NCBI RefSeq assembly: GCF_019429525.1
Contig: NZ_JAHXZL010000003.1
Location: 248,001-312,000 of the forward strand
DNA: 64,000 nt
Reading direction: 5' to 3'
Source: Sphingomonas folli
GTDB taxonomy: Bacteria; Pseudomonadota; Alphaproteobacteria; Sphingomonadales; Sphingomonadaceae
A program made the translations under genes and the position numbers. The notes under the pieces were generated by a model. It had not been told where the DNA came from and did no database searches. It saw only the letters and a program-made list of their open reading frames with translations. Position 1 is the stretch's first letter; every line of letters starts with the position of its first letter. This document shows positions 8,354 through 17,301 of this stretch, one piece after another.

Positions 8354-9276
8354 TGCGCGGCGCGGCGCTGCTCGCGCTCGTCGCCGCGCCAGCGGTGGCG
8401 GCGCCCGCCGCCCTGACGCCGGGATCCGCCTATGTGGCGCTCGGCAGCTCCTATGCGGCGGGGGCGGGGATCGGCGCGCCGGCACCGTCGACGCCGGCGC
8501 GCTGCGGCCAGACCGTCAACAACTATCCCCGCCTCGTCGCGAGGCGGCTCCACCTCGACCTCGTCGACGCGAGCTGCGGCGGGTCGACCACGACGCATCT
8601 TCTCCACGCCTGGGACGAGCTGCCGGCGCAGCTCGACCGCGTCACCGCGGCGACCCGGCTGGTGACGGTGACGATCGGGGGCAACGACGTCCATCTCGTC
8701 GGCGACCTCGCGCGTGCCGAGTGCGTCTCGGCGCGCGCGGGCGAGGCCCGGCGCTGCGCGCGGCCGCCCGCCCCGACCGCGGCGGCATGGGCGCGACTGG
8801 AGCGCAACCTCGCCCAGGTGGCGCGGGAGGTGCGCCGGCGCGCGCCGCGCGCGCGGCTCGTGTTCGTCGACTATCTCGACATGCTGCCGGCGCGCCCATG
8901 CGCCACCATCCCCTATGACGCGGTCGCGCTGACACGCGCGCGCGCGACCTATCGCCGGCTCGCGCGCGTCACCGCCGCGGTCGCGCGGCGTGCGGGCGCG
9001 ACGCTGCTGCGCGCGGGCGCCCTGTCGCGCGGCCATGATTCCTGCTCGGCCGAGCCATACGCGGTCGGCCGGTCGAACGACGGCGCGTCGTGGCACCCGA
9101 CCGCGGCGGGGCATGCCGCGGTCGCTGCGGCGCTCGTCCGCATCTTGGACGGTGACACGGGTCGAGCGCGCGACGGCCGCAATGCCCGGCAGCCGGTAGA
9201 CCGTCGCGCGCGGGGCGCGGCGGCCGATGCCCGGTCGCCGGTCGGTGTTGCCAGCGACGCACTGCCCCGCACATGA
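8353..9276 (+). CDS. Secreted SGNH/GDSL hydrolase (SEST-like esterase)
   Basis: A 307-residue protein with a clear signal peptide (MRGAALLALVAAPAVAAPA). Block I is YVALGSSYAAGAG with the nucleophile serine, block III is VTIGGNDVHL, and block V is SWHPTAAGH with the catalytic histidine. The SWH arrangement and six or more cysteines resemble the SEST-like group, where a Ser-His dyad can act without the usual Asp. It probably removes acyl (for example acetyl) groups from glycans, fitting an acetylated mannan substrate. The last ~45 residues after VRILDG are Arg-rich and low in complexity; they may be read-through past a lost stop. It is the last gene of the coupled mannan operon. Confidence 0.75.
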   Translation: MRGAALLALVAAPAVAAPAALTPGSAYVALGSSYAAGAGIGAPAPSTPARCGQTVNNYPRLVARRLHLDLVDASCGGSTTTHLLHAWDELPAQLDRVTAATRLVTVTIGGNDVHLVGDLARAECVSARAGEARRCARPPAPTAAAWARLERNLAQVAREVRRRAPRARLVFVDYLDMLPARPCATIPYDAVALTRARATYRRLARVTAAVARRAGATLLRAGALSRGHDSCSAEPYAVGRSNDGASWHPTAAGHAAVAAALVRILDGDTGRARDGRNARQPVDRRARGAAADARSPVGVASDALPRT

Positions 9277-9430
9277 GGATGGGCGCGCTGGGCACGGCAG
9301 CACGGATCGCAGGCGTGGGGCGCGCATGAGACCGACTAGGCGCGCTCGGGCGAGGGCGCTAGGCTGCGGCGTCGGGTGCGATCCTTCGCCGCCGGCGATC
9401 GACGAGCGACCAACGCGAAGGCGAAAGACC

Positions 9431-10456
9431 ATGTTCTCGTTCAGATCCCCCCAGCTGAACGGCGCCGTCGTGGCGGCCCTCGCCGGTGTCTTCGTCGCCT
9501 GCCGCGCCTATCAGGCGTTCGCCGCCGAGACGCCGAGCCTCGACCCTGCGCCGGCGCTCGCACGAACGGACGTTCCCGCATGGCCCTATCCGCGCGGCGT
9601 GCCGGACGAGGCGAAGGAAGACGGGACGTTGTTCCATGTTCCCGGGAGCAGACAGGCGTTCACCTTCACCCAGATCAACGGGCAGAGGGCGACGATCGAC
9701 TGGTTTCCGGAGCGCCATCCGGTGCCGCCGGCGCCCGTGATCAGCGGGAGAGAGGGCGCCTATAACGCCTGCGGCCAGTGCCACCTCATCGATGGTGGCG
9801 GCAAGCCCGACACCAGCGATCTTCGCGGTCTGCCGGTCGCCTACATGCTGCAACAGCTCGCCGACATGCGGGACGATCATCGTCACGCGTCGATCAGCGG
9901 TGCGCCGCTCGCCAAGATGGTGGAGATCGCGAAGGCACTGCCCCTCGATGATGCGCGGCAGGCCTCGGAATATTTCCACTCCATCAGACCGGTGAAGAGG
10001 CTCCGCCTCGTCGAGAGCGACGTCGTGCCCGTCACCCATCCTGCCGCGCACGCCGTGCAGAAGGTTGACCCGAGCGGCGCCACCGAGCCGATCGGCACGC
10101 GGATCATCGAGGTGCCGCAGAGCTTCGAGCGTACCTTGCTGCGCGATCCCTCGTCGGACTTCATCGCCTATGTACCCGTCGGCAGCATCAGGAAGGGCAA
10201 GGCGCTGGCGACCAGCGGCGGAGGAGGCAGGACTTTACCCTGCGCCTCCTGCCATGGCGAAGACCTGAGGGGCTCGGGCGACGAATTCCCGAGCATCGCG
10301 GGTCGATCGCCCACCGCGATGGCCCGCCAATTGTATGACTTCAAGAGCGGCACTCGCGACGGCAAGAACGCGGTGGCGATGAGGCCGGTGGTATCGCGGT
10401 TGACCGACGCGGACATCGTGAACCTCACGGCCTATCTGGCGTCGCTGGAGCCGTGA
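9431..10456 (+). CDS. Periplasmic diheme cytochrome c
   Basis: A 341-residue protein with an N-terminal hydrophobic export segment (about residues 9-32) and two heme c sites: CGQCH at residues 114-118 and CASCH at 271-275. Each lies in its own cytochrome c domain; the second domain ends with a LTDADIVNLTAYLASLEP helix typical of class I cytochromes. Such proteins carry electrons from periplasmic dehydrogenases to the respiratory chain. A gap of 154 bp separates it from the hydrolase before it, and 147 bp from an exported oxidoreductase after it, which may be its donor. The partner is an inference from position only. Its base composition is slightly less GC-extreme than the mannan operon. Confidence 0.85.
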   Translation: MFSFRSPQLNGAVVAALAGVFVACRAYQAFAAETPSLDPAPALARTDVPAWPYPRGVPDEAKEDGTLFHVPGSRQAFTFTQINGQRATIDWFPERHPVPPAPVISGREGAYNACGQCHLIDGGGKPDTSDLRGLPVAYMLQQLADMRDDHRHASISGAPLAKMVEIAKALPLDDARQASEYFHSIRPVKRLRLVESDVVPVTHPAAHAVQKVDPSGATEPIGTRIIEVPQSFERTLLRDPSSDFIAYVPVGSIRKGKALATSGGGGRTLPCASCHGEDLRGSGDEFPSIAGRSPTAMARQLYDFKSGTRDGKNAVAMRPVVSRLTDADIVNLTAYLASLEP

Positions 10457-10603
10457 GGCAGCCGATCCACTCCACGCCGCGCTCGCTCGCGGGGTGGACG
10501 CGGCGCCGGTGCCGCAAGCGCAAGATTGGCGCTGGATCGTCCGAGCGCCAGCGCCGTATCGGAAGCGGAGAGGGCCGGACCCGCGCGGTCCGTGGGAGGT
10601 GAG

Positions 10604-11704
10604 ATGTATCGGCTGATCGGCATCCTGATGATCATGCTCGCCTCGGCGGGCTGGGCCGCACCGCAGCGGGCAGACCGACCGGTTCGCGTGGCGATCGCCC
10701 GCCTCACCCACGGGCATGTCGCCGGACTGCTCGGCAGGCGCGCGACGGGCGACGTCGAGATCGTCGGTATCTACGAGCCGGATCGAGCCGTCGCCGCGCG
10801 CTACGTCCGCGATTACCACCTCGATCCCACGCTCGTGCACGACCGGCTCGCGCCGATGCTGGACCAGGTGCGACCAGAGGCCGTGCTGGCTTTCGGATCG
10901 GTGGCGGAACATCGCGCGGTGGTCGAGGCGGCGGCGCCCCGGCGGATCCACGTCATGGTCGAGAAGCCGCTGAGCTTCGACGCGGCGGAGGCCGCGGCGA
11001 TGGCGGCGCTCGCGCGGCGGCACGGTATCCAGCTGCTCACCAACTATGAGACCAGCTGGTATCCGAGCCGTACCGCGCTCAGTGCGGCGCTCGCGGCGGG
11101 CAGCGTGGGCGCGATCCGCAAGGTCGTGTTCCGCGACGGTCATTACGGTCCCAAGGAGATCGGCGTGCAGCCCGAGTTCCTCTCCTGGCTGGTCGACCCG
11201 AGCGCCAACGGGGGCGGCGCGATCGTCGATTTCGGCTGCTACGGTGCCAACCTGATGACCTGGCTGATGCAGGGCAAGGCGCCGGTCAGCGTCACCGCCG
11301 TGACACAGCGGCTCAAGAGCGACCCGGTCTACGCGCGGGTCGACGACGAGGCGACCATCGTGCTGACCTACCCCGGTGCTACGGCGCTTCTGCAGGCGTC
11401 GTGGAACTGGCCCGACCATCGCAAGGACATCCAGCTCTTCGGCGAGACGGGCGTGCTGTCGACGCTCGACGGGAAAACGCTGCTGCTGCGGCGCCGCGGC
11501 GAACCGGTGGACCGCTCGCTCGCGACGCCAGCCCCCACGTTCAGCGACCCGTTCGCCTTTCTCGCCGCCGTTGTTCGCGGACGCGCCAGCGTGGCCGACA
11601 CGGACCCGTCGTCGCTCGCCAACGCGCTGGTCGTGGCGCGAATCCTCGACGCCGCGCGCCGTTCCGCCGCGACCGGAAGGACGGTGGTTCTCGATCAAGA
11701 GTGA
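10604..11704 (+). CDS. Exported Gfo/Idh/MocA-family oxidoreductase with altered nucleotide motif
   Basis: A 366-residue protein. A Sec-type signal peptide (MYRLIGILMIMLASAGWAAP) precedes a Rossmann domain and a Gfo/Idh C-terminal domain. The family motif EKP is present (HVMVEKPLSF), as are the GGGAIVDFGCYG and later DDEATIVLTYPG segments of the C-terminal domain. The usual GxGxxG dinucleotide loop after the first strand is replaced by IARLTHGHVAG, so NAD(P) binding may differ or be lost. Exported family members exist (Zymomonas glucose-fructose oxidoreductase), but that one uses a Tat signal, and no twin arginine is seen here. The start at 10604 follows GGGAGGTGAG. Substrate unknown; a sugar or sugar acid is likely. 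Confidence 0.8.
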   Translation: MYRLIGILMIMLASAGWAAPQRADRPVRVAIARLTHGHVAGLLGRRATGDVEIVGIYEPDRAVAARYVRDYHLDPTLVHDRLAPMLDQVRPEAVLAFGSVAEHRAVVEAAAPRRIHVMVEKPLSFDAAEAAAMAALARRHGIQLLTNYETSWYPSRTALSAALAAGSVGAIRKVVFRDGHYGPKEIGVQPEFLSWLVDPSANGGGAIVDFGCYGANLMTWLMQGKAPVSVTAVTQRLKSDPVYARVDDEATIVLTYPGATALLQASWNWPDHRKDIQLFGETGVLSTLDGKTLLLRRRGEPVDRSLATPAPTFSDPFAFLAAVVRGRASVADTDPSSLANALVVARILDAARRSAATGRTVVLDQE

Positions 11705-11887
11705 CGCAGAGAGCAGGGGTGGAGACCCGAAAGGGGTCGTCGGGAGCGGACCGCTGACTCCCCGGCACCGGTCAGTGCCTCATGCTCAGCTTCGCCGGCT
11801 GGTCGCCGCCGGCGCCTGGGAGACGGAGCGGCGATCTGTCGTGCCGGTCTGCCCGCACCTCACCATGCTCAGGGCAGTTGCAGGGAA

Positions 11888-11900
11888 AGATCATACTTTC
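11888..11900 (-). promoter_or_regulatory. Candidate GntR-type operator, distal copy (RTCATAYTT motif)
   Basis: AGATCATACTTTC contains ATCATACTT at 11890-11898. It lies in the 313-bp gap before the GH36 alpha-galactosidase, about 85 bp upstream of a second copy. The gap holds no gene that I can support. Confidence 0.35.
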
Positions 11901-11974
11901 CGCAGGTCTGAGCGGCTGCGGAGCCGAACCGCCGCCCTGCTACACGAGTGACTGACGTCATGCAGTCCCTTGAT

Positions 11975-11989
11975 ATTAAGTATGACATG
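11975..11989 (+). promoter_or_regulatory. Candidate GntR-type operator, proximal copy
   Basis: ATTAAGTATGACATG carries GTCATACTT in reverse (11986-11978), 30 bp before the GH36 start. A TTGATA hexamer at 11970-11975 could be a -35 element. The same 9-bp core recurs before the receptor at 14427 and before the galactonate dehydratase operon. The DgoR-like GntR protein encoded at 18328 is the natural candidate to bind it. Confidence 0.4.
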
Positions 11990-12017
11990 TTTACGGATAC
12001 CCGAAAGGAGAGATCCC

Positions 12018-14219
12018 ATGCTGTTCCGCTTGCTCGTCGGAGCCGGACTGTTCGCCTTCGCCGGACCGGCGGCCGCGCAGGCGCGCTACGACAAGGCCTC
12101 CCGCATCTTTCGGCTCGACGGCGGCGACGTGACCTACGCGTTCAAGGTGAACGCGTCCGGCATCCTCCAGTCGGTGTACTGGGGCAAGCGGCTGCCCGAC
12201 AGCGCGCCGCTGGCCGCGCCCGAGCTGTCCGGGCTCAGCGGCTTCGACGTTGCCACGAATGTGGTACCCCAGGAATTCGCCGGACAGGGCGGTGGCCTGT
12301 ACGCCGAGCCGGCCCTGAAGGTCACCTACCCCGATGGGAACCGCGATCTCGTCCTCTACTACCGCGATCACCAGATCGACGGCGACGAGATACGGGTAAC
12401 GCTCAGCGATCTGGACCGCCCCATCTTCGTCACGCTGACCTATAGGATCGACCGCGACACCGGAGTGGTCGCCCGCTCCGCGGTGATCGAGAACCGAAGC
12501 ACCGGTGACGTGCGCCTGGACCAGGTCGCGGCGGCCGGACTCACCCTCCCCGTGGCATATGACTATAGGCTCCATTATTCCACCGGGCGCTGGGCCGCGG
12601 AGTGGACGCTACAGGAAAGGCCACTGCGTACCGGCGCCACCGTGCTCGAGAGCCGCCGCGGCTCGACCGGCAGCGAGAACAATCCCTGGTTCCAGATCAC
12701 GCGCGCGAACACCACCGAGGAGAGCGGACCGGCGTGGATCGGCGCGCTGGGGTGGAGCGGGTCATGGCGGATGTCGTTCGACCAGGACGTGACCGGGCGC
12801 GTGCGGATCGTGGGCGGCTTCAATCCCTTCGACTTCGCCTATCGGCTTCGCCCCGGCGCCAAGCTGGAGACGCCGATGTTCTACGTCGGCTTCTCGGATC
12901 AGGGTCGCGGCGGAGCGTCCCGGCTGTTCCACCGCTTCGAACGCGAGCGGATCCTGCCGCGTCGCGGCGGCGACGCGCCCGCCCTGCGCAAGGTGCTCTA
13001 CAACAGCTGGGAGGCGACCGAGTTCAAGGTCAACGAGGCGGAGCAGCTGGCGCTGGCGACGCGCGCCGCCAGCCTCGGCGTCGAGCGCTTCGTGATGGAC
13101 GACGGCTGGTTCGGCGCGCGCGACAGCGACCATGCCGGGCTGGGCGACTGGACGGTCAACCCGCGCAAGTTCCCGAACGGGCTCACACCACTGATCGACC
13201 GGGTCAAGGCGCTCGGCATGGATTTCGGCCTGTGGGTCGAGCCCGAGATGGTCAATCCTGACAGTGACCTGTTCCGCGCCCACCCCGATTGGGCGATGCA
13301 GTACAAGGGCCGCCCGCGGACCGAGGGGCGCAACCAGCTGGTGCTGAACCTCGCGCGCACCGACGTGCGCGACCACGTCCTGAAGGTGCTCGACGATCTG
13401 CTGACGCAGAACGACATCGCCTTTCTCAAGTGGGACTATAACCGCAACTGGTCCGAGCCGGGCTGGCCCGACGCCGACGTCGCCGACCAGCAGACGATCT
13501 ACGTCGCGTACGTCCGCAACCTCTACTACATCCTCGACGAGCTGCGCCGCCGACATCCCGCGATCGAGATCGAGAGCTGCTCGGGCGGCGGCGGGCGGGT
13601 CGACCTCGGCATCATGGCGCGCACCGACGAGATGTGGCCGTCCGACAATACCGACCCGTTCGACCGGCTGCAGATCCAGGACGGCTACACCCAGGCCTAT
13701 GCGCCCGGCACGATGATGGCCTGGGTGACGGACAGTCCCAACTGGGTGAACCAGCGACAGACCACGCTGCCGTTCCGTTTCCTGTCCGCGATGCAGGGCG
13801 GCCTCGGCATCGGCACGAACCTCAACAGATGGGGTGACGCGGACATGGCGACAGCCCGCTACTACGTCGCCTCCTACAAGCGCATCCGCGAGACCGTCCA
13901 GCACGGCTCCCTGTACCGGCTCAACCGAGAGAACCCCGCGGATGCGCGCTGGACCAACCTCTACGTCGCGCAGGACCGCGCGCGGGCGGCGCTGTTCACC
14001 CTCGTCGGCTCGACCCACAAGCTCGACGTGATGCCGACGATCCAGCTGCTGGGGCTCGATCCCGATGCGGTCTATCGGATCGAGGCGATGGACTCGACGC
14101 CGCTGCCAGCGACGATCCCGGCCCAAGCCACCGGCGCCTATTGGATGAACCACGGCGTCGACGTCACGCTGCGGGGCGACTTCGTGGGCGTCGGCATGAT
14201 CCTGACCCGCGTGCGGTAG
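12018..14219 (+). CDS. Secreted GH36 alpha-galactosidase
   Basis: A 733-residue enzyme, close to the usual ~730 of bacterial GH36 alpha-galactosidases. A signal peptide (MLFRLLVGAGLFAFAGPAAA) is followed by a beta-sandwich domain, the catalytic barrel and a C-terminal sheet. The barrel shows VMDDGWFGARDSD, LWVEPEMVNPDSDL, the nucleophile Asp473 in KWDYNRNW, and SCSGGGGRVDLG then MWPSDNTDP with the acid/base Asp543. The ATG at 12018 follows AAAGGAGAG and begins exactly at the signal peptide; an in-frame start at 11970 is less likely. It should release terminal alpha-galactose from oligosaccharides such as raffinose or galactomannan side chains in the periplasm. It heads the galactoside locus. 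Confidence 0.92.
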   Translation: MLFRLLVGAGLFAFAGPAAAQARYDKASRIFRLDGGDVTYAFKVNASGILQSVYWGKRLPDSAPLAAPELSGLSGFDVATNVVPQEFAGQGGGLYAEPALKVTYPDGNRDLVLYYRDHQIDGDEIRVTLSDLDRPIFVTLTYRIDRDTGVVARSAVIENRSTGDVRLDQVAAAGLTLPVAYDYRLHYSTGRWAAEWTLQERPLRTGATVLESRRGSTGSENNPWFQITRANTTEESGPAWIGALGWSGSWRMSFDQDVTGRVRIVGGFNPFDFAYRLRPGAKLETPMFYVGFSDQGRGGASRLFHRFERERILPRRGGDAPALRKVLYNSWEATEFKVNEAEQLALATRAASLGVERFVMDDGWFGARDSDHAGLGDWTVNPRKFPNGLTPLIDRVKALGMDFGLWVEPEMVNPDSDLFRAHPDWAMQYKGRPRTEGRNQLVLNLARTDVRDHVLKVLDDLLTQNDIAFLKWDYNRNWSEPGWPDADVADQQTIYVAYVRNLYYILDELRRRHPAIEIESCSGGGGRVDLGIMARTDEMWPSDNTDPFDRLQIQDGYTQAYAPGTMMAWVTDSPNWVNQRQTTLPFRFLSAMQGGLGIGTNLNRWGDADMATARYYVASYKRIRETVQHGSLYRLNRENPADARWTNLYVAQDRARAALFTLVGSTHKLDVMPTIQLLGLDPDAVYRIEAMDSTPLPATIPAQATGAYWMNHGVDVTLRGDFVGVGMILTRVR

Positions 14220-14375
14220 ACATAAGTCCGATATATTAAGCTAGCCGACCTTCCCCCGTCGTTCGCTGATCGACGGCGGAGGCTGGCGCGCGTTAGCTCG
14301 TGCAAGGCACGGCTCCATGCCGACCCGTGACGACGAAAGCAGATGCCGCGACGAATGAGGCTGGACATCCGCGGT

Positions 14376-14390
14376 AATATCATATTTGTT
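14376..14390 (-). promoter_or_regulatory. Candidate GntR-type operator upstream of the galactoside receptor
   Basis: AATATCATATTTGTT contains ATCATATTT, lying about 37 bp before the receptor start in a 207-bp gap. The gap also holds an AT-rich stretch near 14228-14241 (GATATATTAAG) that resembles the sequence next to the 11975 site. Confidence 0.4.
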
Positions 14391-14426
14391 CTCTGTAAGG
14401 CCTGAGAGCCAACAGGGGAGACGACG

Positions 14427-17243
14427 ATGTCGAACGCCAGGTATATGTCCGTGCTGATGTCGGGGGCGGCCGTCGGCCTCCTCCTGTCCCTGTCTCCGGA
14501 GATCGCCATGGCGCAGACCGCGCCGACGACGCCGGCGTCCCCTGCCGCGACCTCACCTACCGTCCCCTCCGACGGCGAGCAGATCGCCCCCGACGGGCAG
14601 CCGGTCGACGACATCGTCGTGACCGGCATCCGCGCCAGCCTCGAGAGCTCGCTCGAGCTGAAGCGGGACACGATCGGCGTGGTGGACGCGATCTCCGCCG
14701 AGGACATCGGCAACTTCCCGGACGCGAACATCGCCGAGTCATTGCAGCGCATCCCCGGCGTGTCGGTCGACCGGGTCAACGGCGAGGGCCGCGGGGTCAC
14801 CGTCCGCGGGCTCGGACCCGAGTTCAACACCGTGCTGCTGAACGGCCGGCTGCTGTCGACCGAAGGCGGCGGCCGGTCCTTCTCCTTCGACATCCTCTCG
14901 TCCGAGCTGATCAGCGGCGCGGAGGTCTACAAGTCGTCCGAAGCGCGGCTGCAGGAGGGCGGCATCGGCTCCACCGTGATCCTCCGCACCGCTCGGCCGA
15001 CCGACCGCGCCGGCTTCCGCTTCGCGGGCAGCGCGGCGGGGCGCCACGACAACACGGCGGACAAGATCACCCCGGTCATCTCCGGCGTGATCAGCGGCTC
15101 CAACGACGAGCGCACCTTCGGCGTGCTGGCGAGCTTCATCTACGACAAGCGCATCTCGCGGCTGGGCAACATCTCGACCGACGGCTGGATCACCGACCAG
15201 AACATCGACACCAACGGCGACGGCGTGCGCGACTCGCGGCCTGCCGGGGGCGAGGGCGTCTCGCTGCCCAGGACGCTCAACTTCACCTCCACCTACAACG
15301 ATCGCGAGCGGATCGGCGGCACGTTCGCGGTCGACTATTTCGCCTCGGACGCGCTGAAGTTCCGCTTCGACGCGCTCTACACGCAGCAGAAGACGAAGAG
15401 CGTCACGAACCAGCTGGGCTATTACACCGACCCCGATCGCATCACCTCCGCGACCGTCAACGGGAACGGCACGGTGACCGACTTCACCGTCCTGCCCGCC
15501 ACCGCGACCTCGGGCCTCGCGTCGGACAACATCCTGGCCACCAACCCGCAGGACGCGCGCACCTATCAGCTCGGCCTCAATGTCGAGTGGAAGCCGGCGG
15601 ACGCGCTGACCATCGTCGGCGATGTGGCGCACTCGAACACGCGCAACGACTCCGACCAGCTCTTCTATGTCGTCGGCACGCGCCAGATCGGCGTCACGCC
15701 GCGGTTCACCTTGGACGGTCCCGATGGACTGCCGACGATCACGGACACGCTCGCGACGAACGACAAGTCCGCGCCGCGGCTGCACTGCTGCTCGGAGCGC
15801 GGCGGCCGCAACCGCGATACCGTCAATCAGGCCACGGTCGACCTGACCTGGGACGTGGGCAGCGTGCTGGACAAGCTCCAGGCCGGGCTGCTCTTCACCA
15901 ACCGCAAGAAGACCACGGTGGTGCGTGAATCGCCGGAGCCGCTCGGCTGCTTCTACTGCGGCTACCAGGCGCTCGCGCCGGGATCGCTCTTCACCGACTT
16001 CAACGCGAACGTGCTCGGGCGCAATCTCACCTGGCTGACCTACGATCGCGACGCGCTGGTGGCCTATTACGGGTCGGCCGCCGCGGTGAACCAGGTCGGC
16101 GACAACTCGCAGTCCGCGATCGACGCGCGCAACCGCTTCCTCGCGGTCTACCAGGGCAACAACAACAGCCTCGATCCGATCGACCGCGACCGCGGCTCGG
16201 GCACGGTGCGCGAGAACACCTACGCGGCCTATCTGCAGACGCTGTTCAAGGGCGACATCGGTAGCAGCCGGTGGAGCGCGATGCTGGGCGCGCGGCTGGT
16301 CCATACGGACGTGTACGCCACGGGCTTCTCGGTGACGCTGCTCGACGTGATCCAGAATCCCGCCGACCCGACCGCCGCCGTGCCGGTCTACAGCCCGACC
16401 GTCCCGGTCGACGCCACCAACCGCTACACCTACGTGCTGCCGACCGTGAACTTCCGCCTCGACGCGACCGACAAGCTGGTACTGCGCCTCGCCGGCTCGC
16501 GCACCCTGACGCGACCGACGCTCAGCCGCCTCGGCCTCAGCCAGGACTTCGTCTTCCGGCCGCCGAACTCCAACACGGTGAGCGGCGGCAACCCCTATCT
16601 GAAGCCGTTCCTCGCGTGGAACGCGGATCTCTCGGCCGACTATTATTTCTCGCGCGCCAGCTACGCCAGCGTGACCGGCTTCTACAAGAAGCTGCAGAAC
16701 TTCATCATATCGGGGCAGCAGCCGGAGGAGTATTTCGGCCTCGATTTCATCGCCAATCGGCCGTACAACGCGCAGAACGGCGACGTATACGGGATCGAGG
16801 GCGCCGTGCAGGCCACCTTCGACTTCCTGCCCGCACCCTTCAACCATCTGGGCGCCAGCGCGAACTACACAAAGGTGAAGAGCTCGATCCGCTTCGATCC
16901 GTCGCTCAGCAACCAGACCTTCAACGTGGAAGGCCTGTCGGACACCGCCAATCTGGTCGCCTTCTACGAGGACGATCGCTTCCAGTTGCGCGCAGCGTAC
17001 AATTGGCGCGCACCGTTCCTGCGCCAGACGTTCGGGCCCCAGAGCCAGCCGGAGAACATCTTCGGATACGAGCAGATCGACCTGAGCGGTTCGATCAAGA
17101 TCAACGACCGGGTCGCGGTGTTCGGCGAGGTACTGAACCTCACCGACGAGCAGTTCCGCAGCTACTCGCGCTTTACGGAGCGGCTCATCACCGTGTCCGA
17201 CCAAGGCCGCCGCATCTCGCTCGGCCTGAGGGCGAACTTCTGA
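14427..17243 (+). CDS. TonB-dependent receptor, galactoside locus
   Basis: A 938-residue outer-membrane receptor. The signal peptide ends near EIAMAQ, followed by a Thr/Ala/Pro-rich linker, TonB-box-like DDIVVTGIRASL, the plug signature SAEDIGNFPDANIAESLQRI and then the barrel ending SLGLRANF. Two cysteine clusters sit in likely surface loops: CC at residues 454-455 and C-F-Y-C-G-Y at residues 508-513. It has its own promoter region with an RTCATAYTT motif. Between a secreted alpha-galactosidase and galactose mutarotase, it is likely to import alpha-galactosides (raffinose-type or galactomannan fragments). Confidence 0.93.
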   Translation: MSNARYMSVLMSGAAVGLLLSLSPEIAMAQTAPTTPASPAATSPTVPSDGEQIAPDGQPVDDIVVTGIRASLESSLELKRDTIGVVDAISAEDIGNFPDANIAESLQRIPGVSVDRVNGEGRGVTVRGLGPEFNTVLLNGRLLSTEGGGRSFSFDILSSELISGAEVYKSSEARLQEGGIGSTVILRTARPTDRAGFRFAGSAAGRHDNTADKITPVISGVISGSNDERTFGVLASFIYDKRISRLGNISTDGWITDQNIDTNGDGVRDSRPAGGEGVSLPRTLNFTSTYNDRERIGGTFAVDYFASDALKFRFDALYTQQKTKSVTNQLGYYTDPDRITSATVNGNGTVTDFTVLPATATSGLASDNILATNPQDARTYQLGLNVEWKPADALTIVGDVAHSNTRNDSDQLFYVVGTRQIGVTPRFTLDGPDGLPTITDTLATNDKSAPRLHCCSERGGRNRDTVNQATVDLTWDVGSVLDKLQAGLLFTNRKKTTVVRESPEPLGCFYCGYQALAPGSLFTDFNANVLGRNLTWLTYDRDALVAYYGSAAAVNQVGDNSQSAIDARNRFLAVYQGNNNSLDPIDRDRGSGTVRENTYAAYLQTLFKGDIGSSRWSAMLGARLVHTDVYATGFSVTLLDVIQNPADPTAAVPVYSPTVPVDATNRYTYVLPTVNFRLDATDKLVLRLAGSRTLTRPTLSRLGLSQDFVFRPPNSNTVSGGNPYLKPFLAWNADLSADYYFSRASYASVTGFYKKLQNFIISGQQPEEYFGLDFIANRPYNAQNGDVYGIEGAVQATFDFLPAPFNHLGASANYTKVKSSIRFDPSLSNQTFNVEGLSDTANLVAFYEDDRFQLRAAYNWRAPFLRQTFGPQSQPENIFGYEQIDLSGSIKINDRVAVFGEVLNLTDEQFRSYSRFTERLITVSDQGRRISLGLRANF

Positions 17244-17301
17244 GCCTCGTGTGAGGGATGAGCTCATGGTCGAACCGGTCGTTCGCGCGTAGGAGGGCGG
17301 C

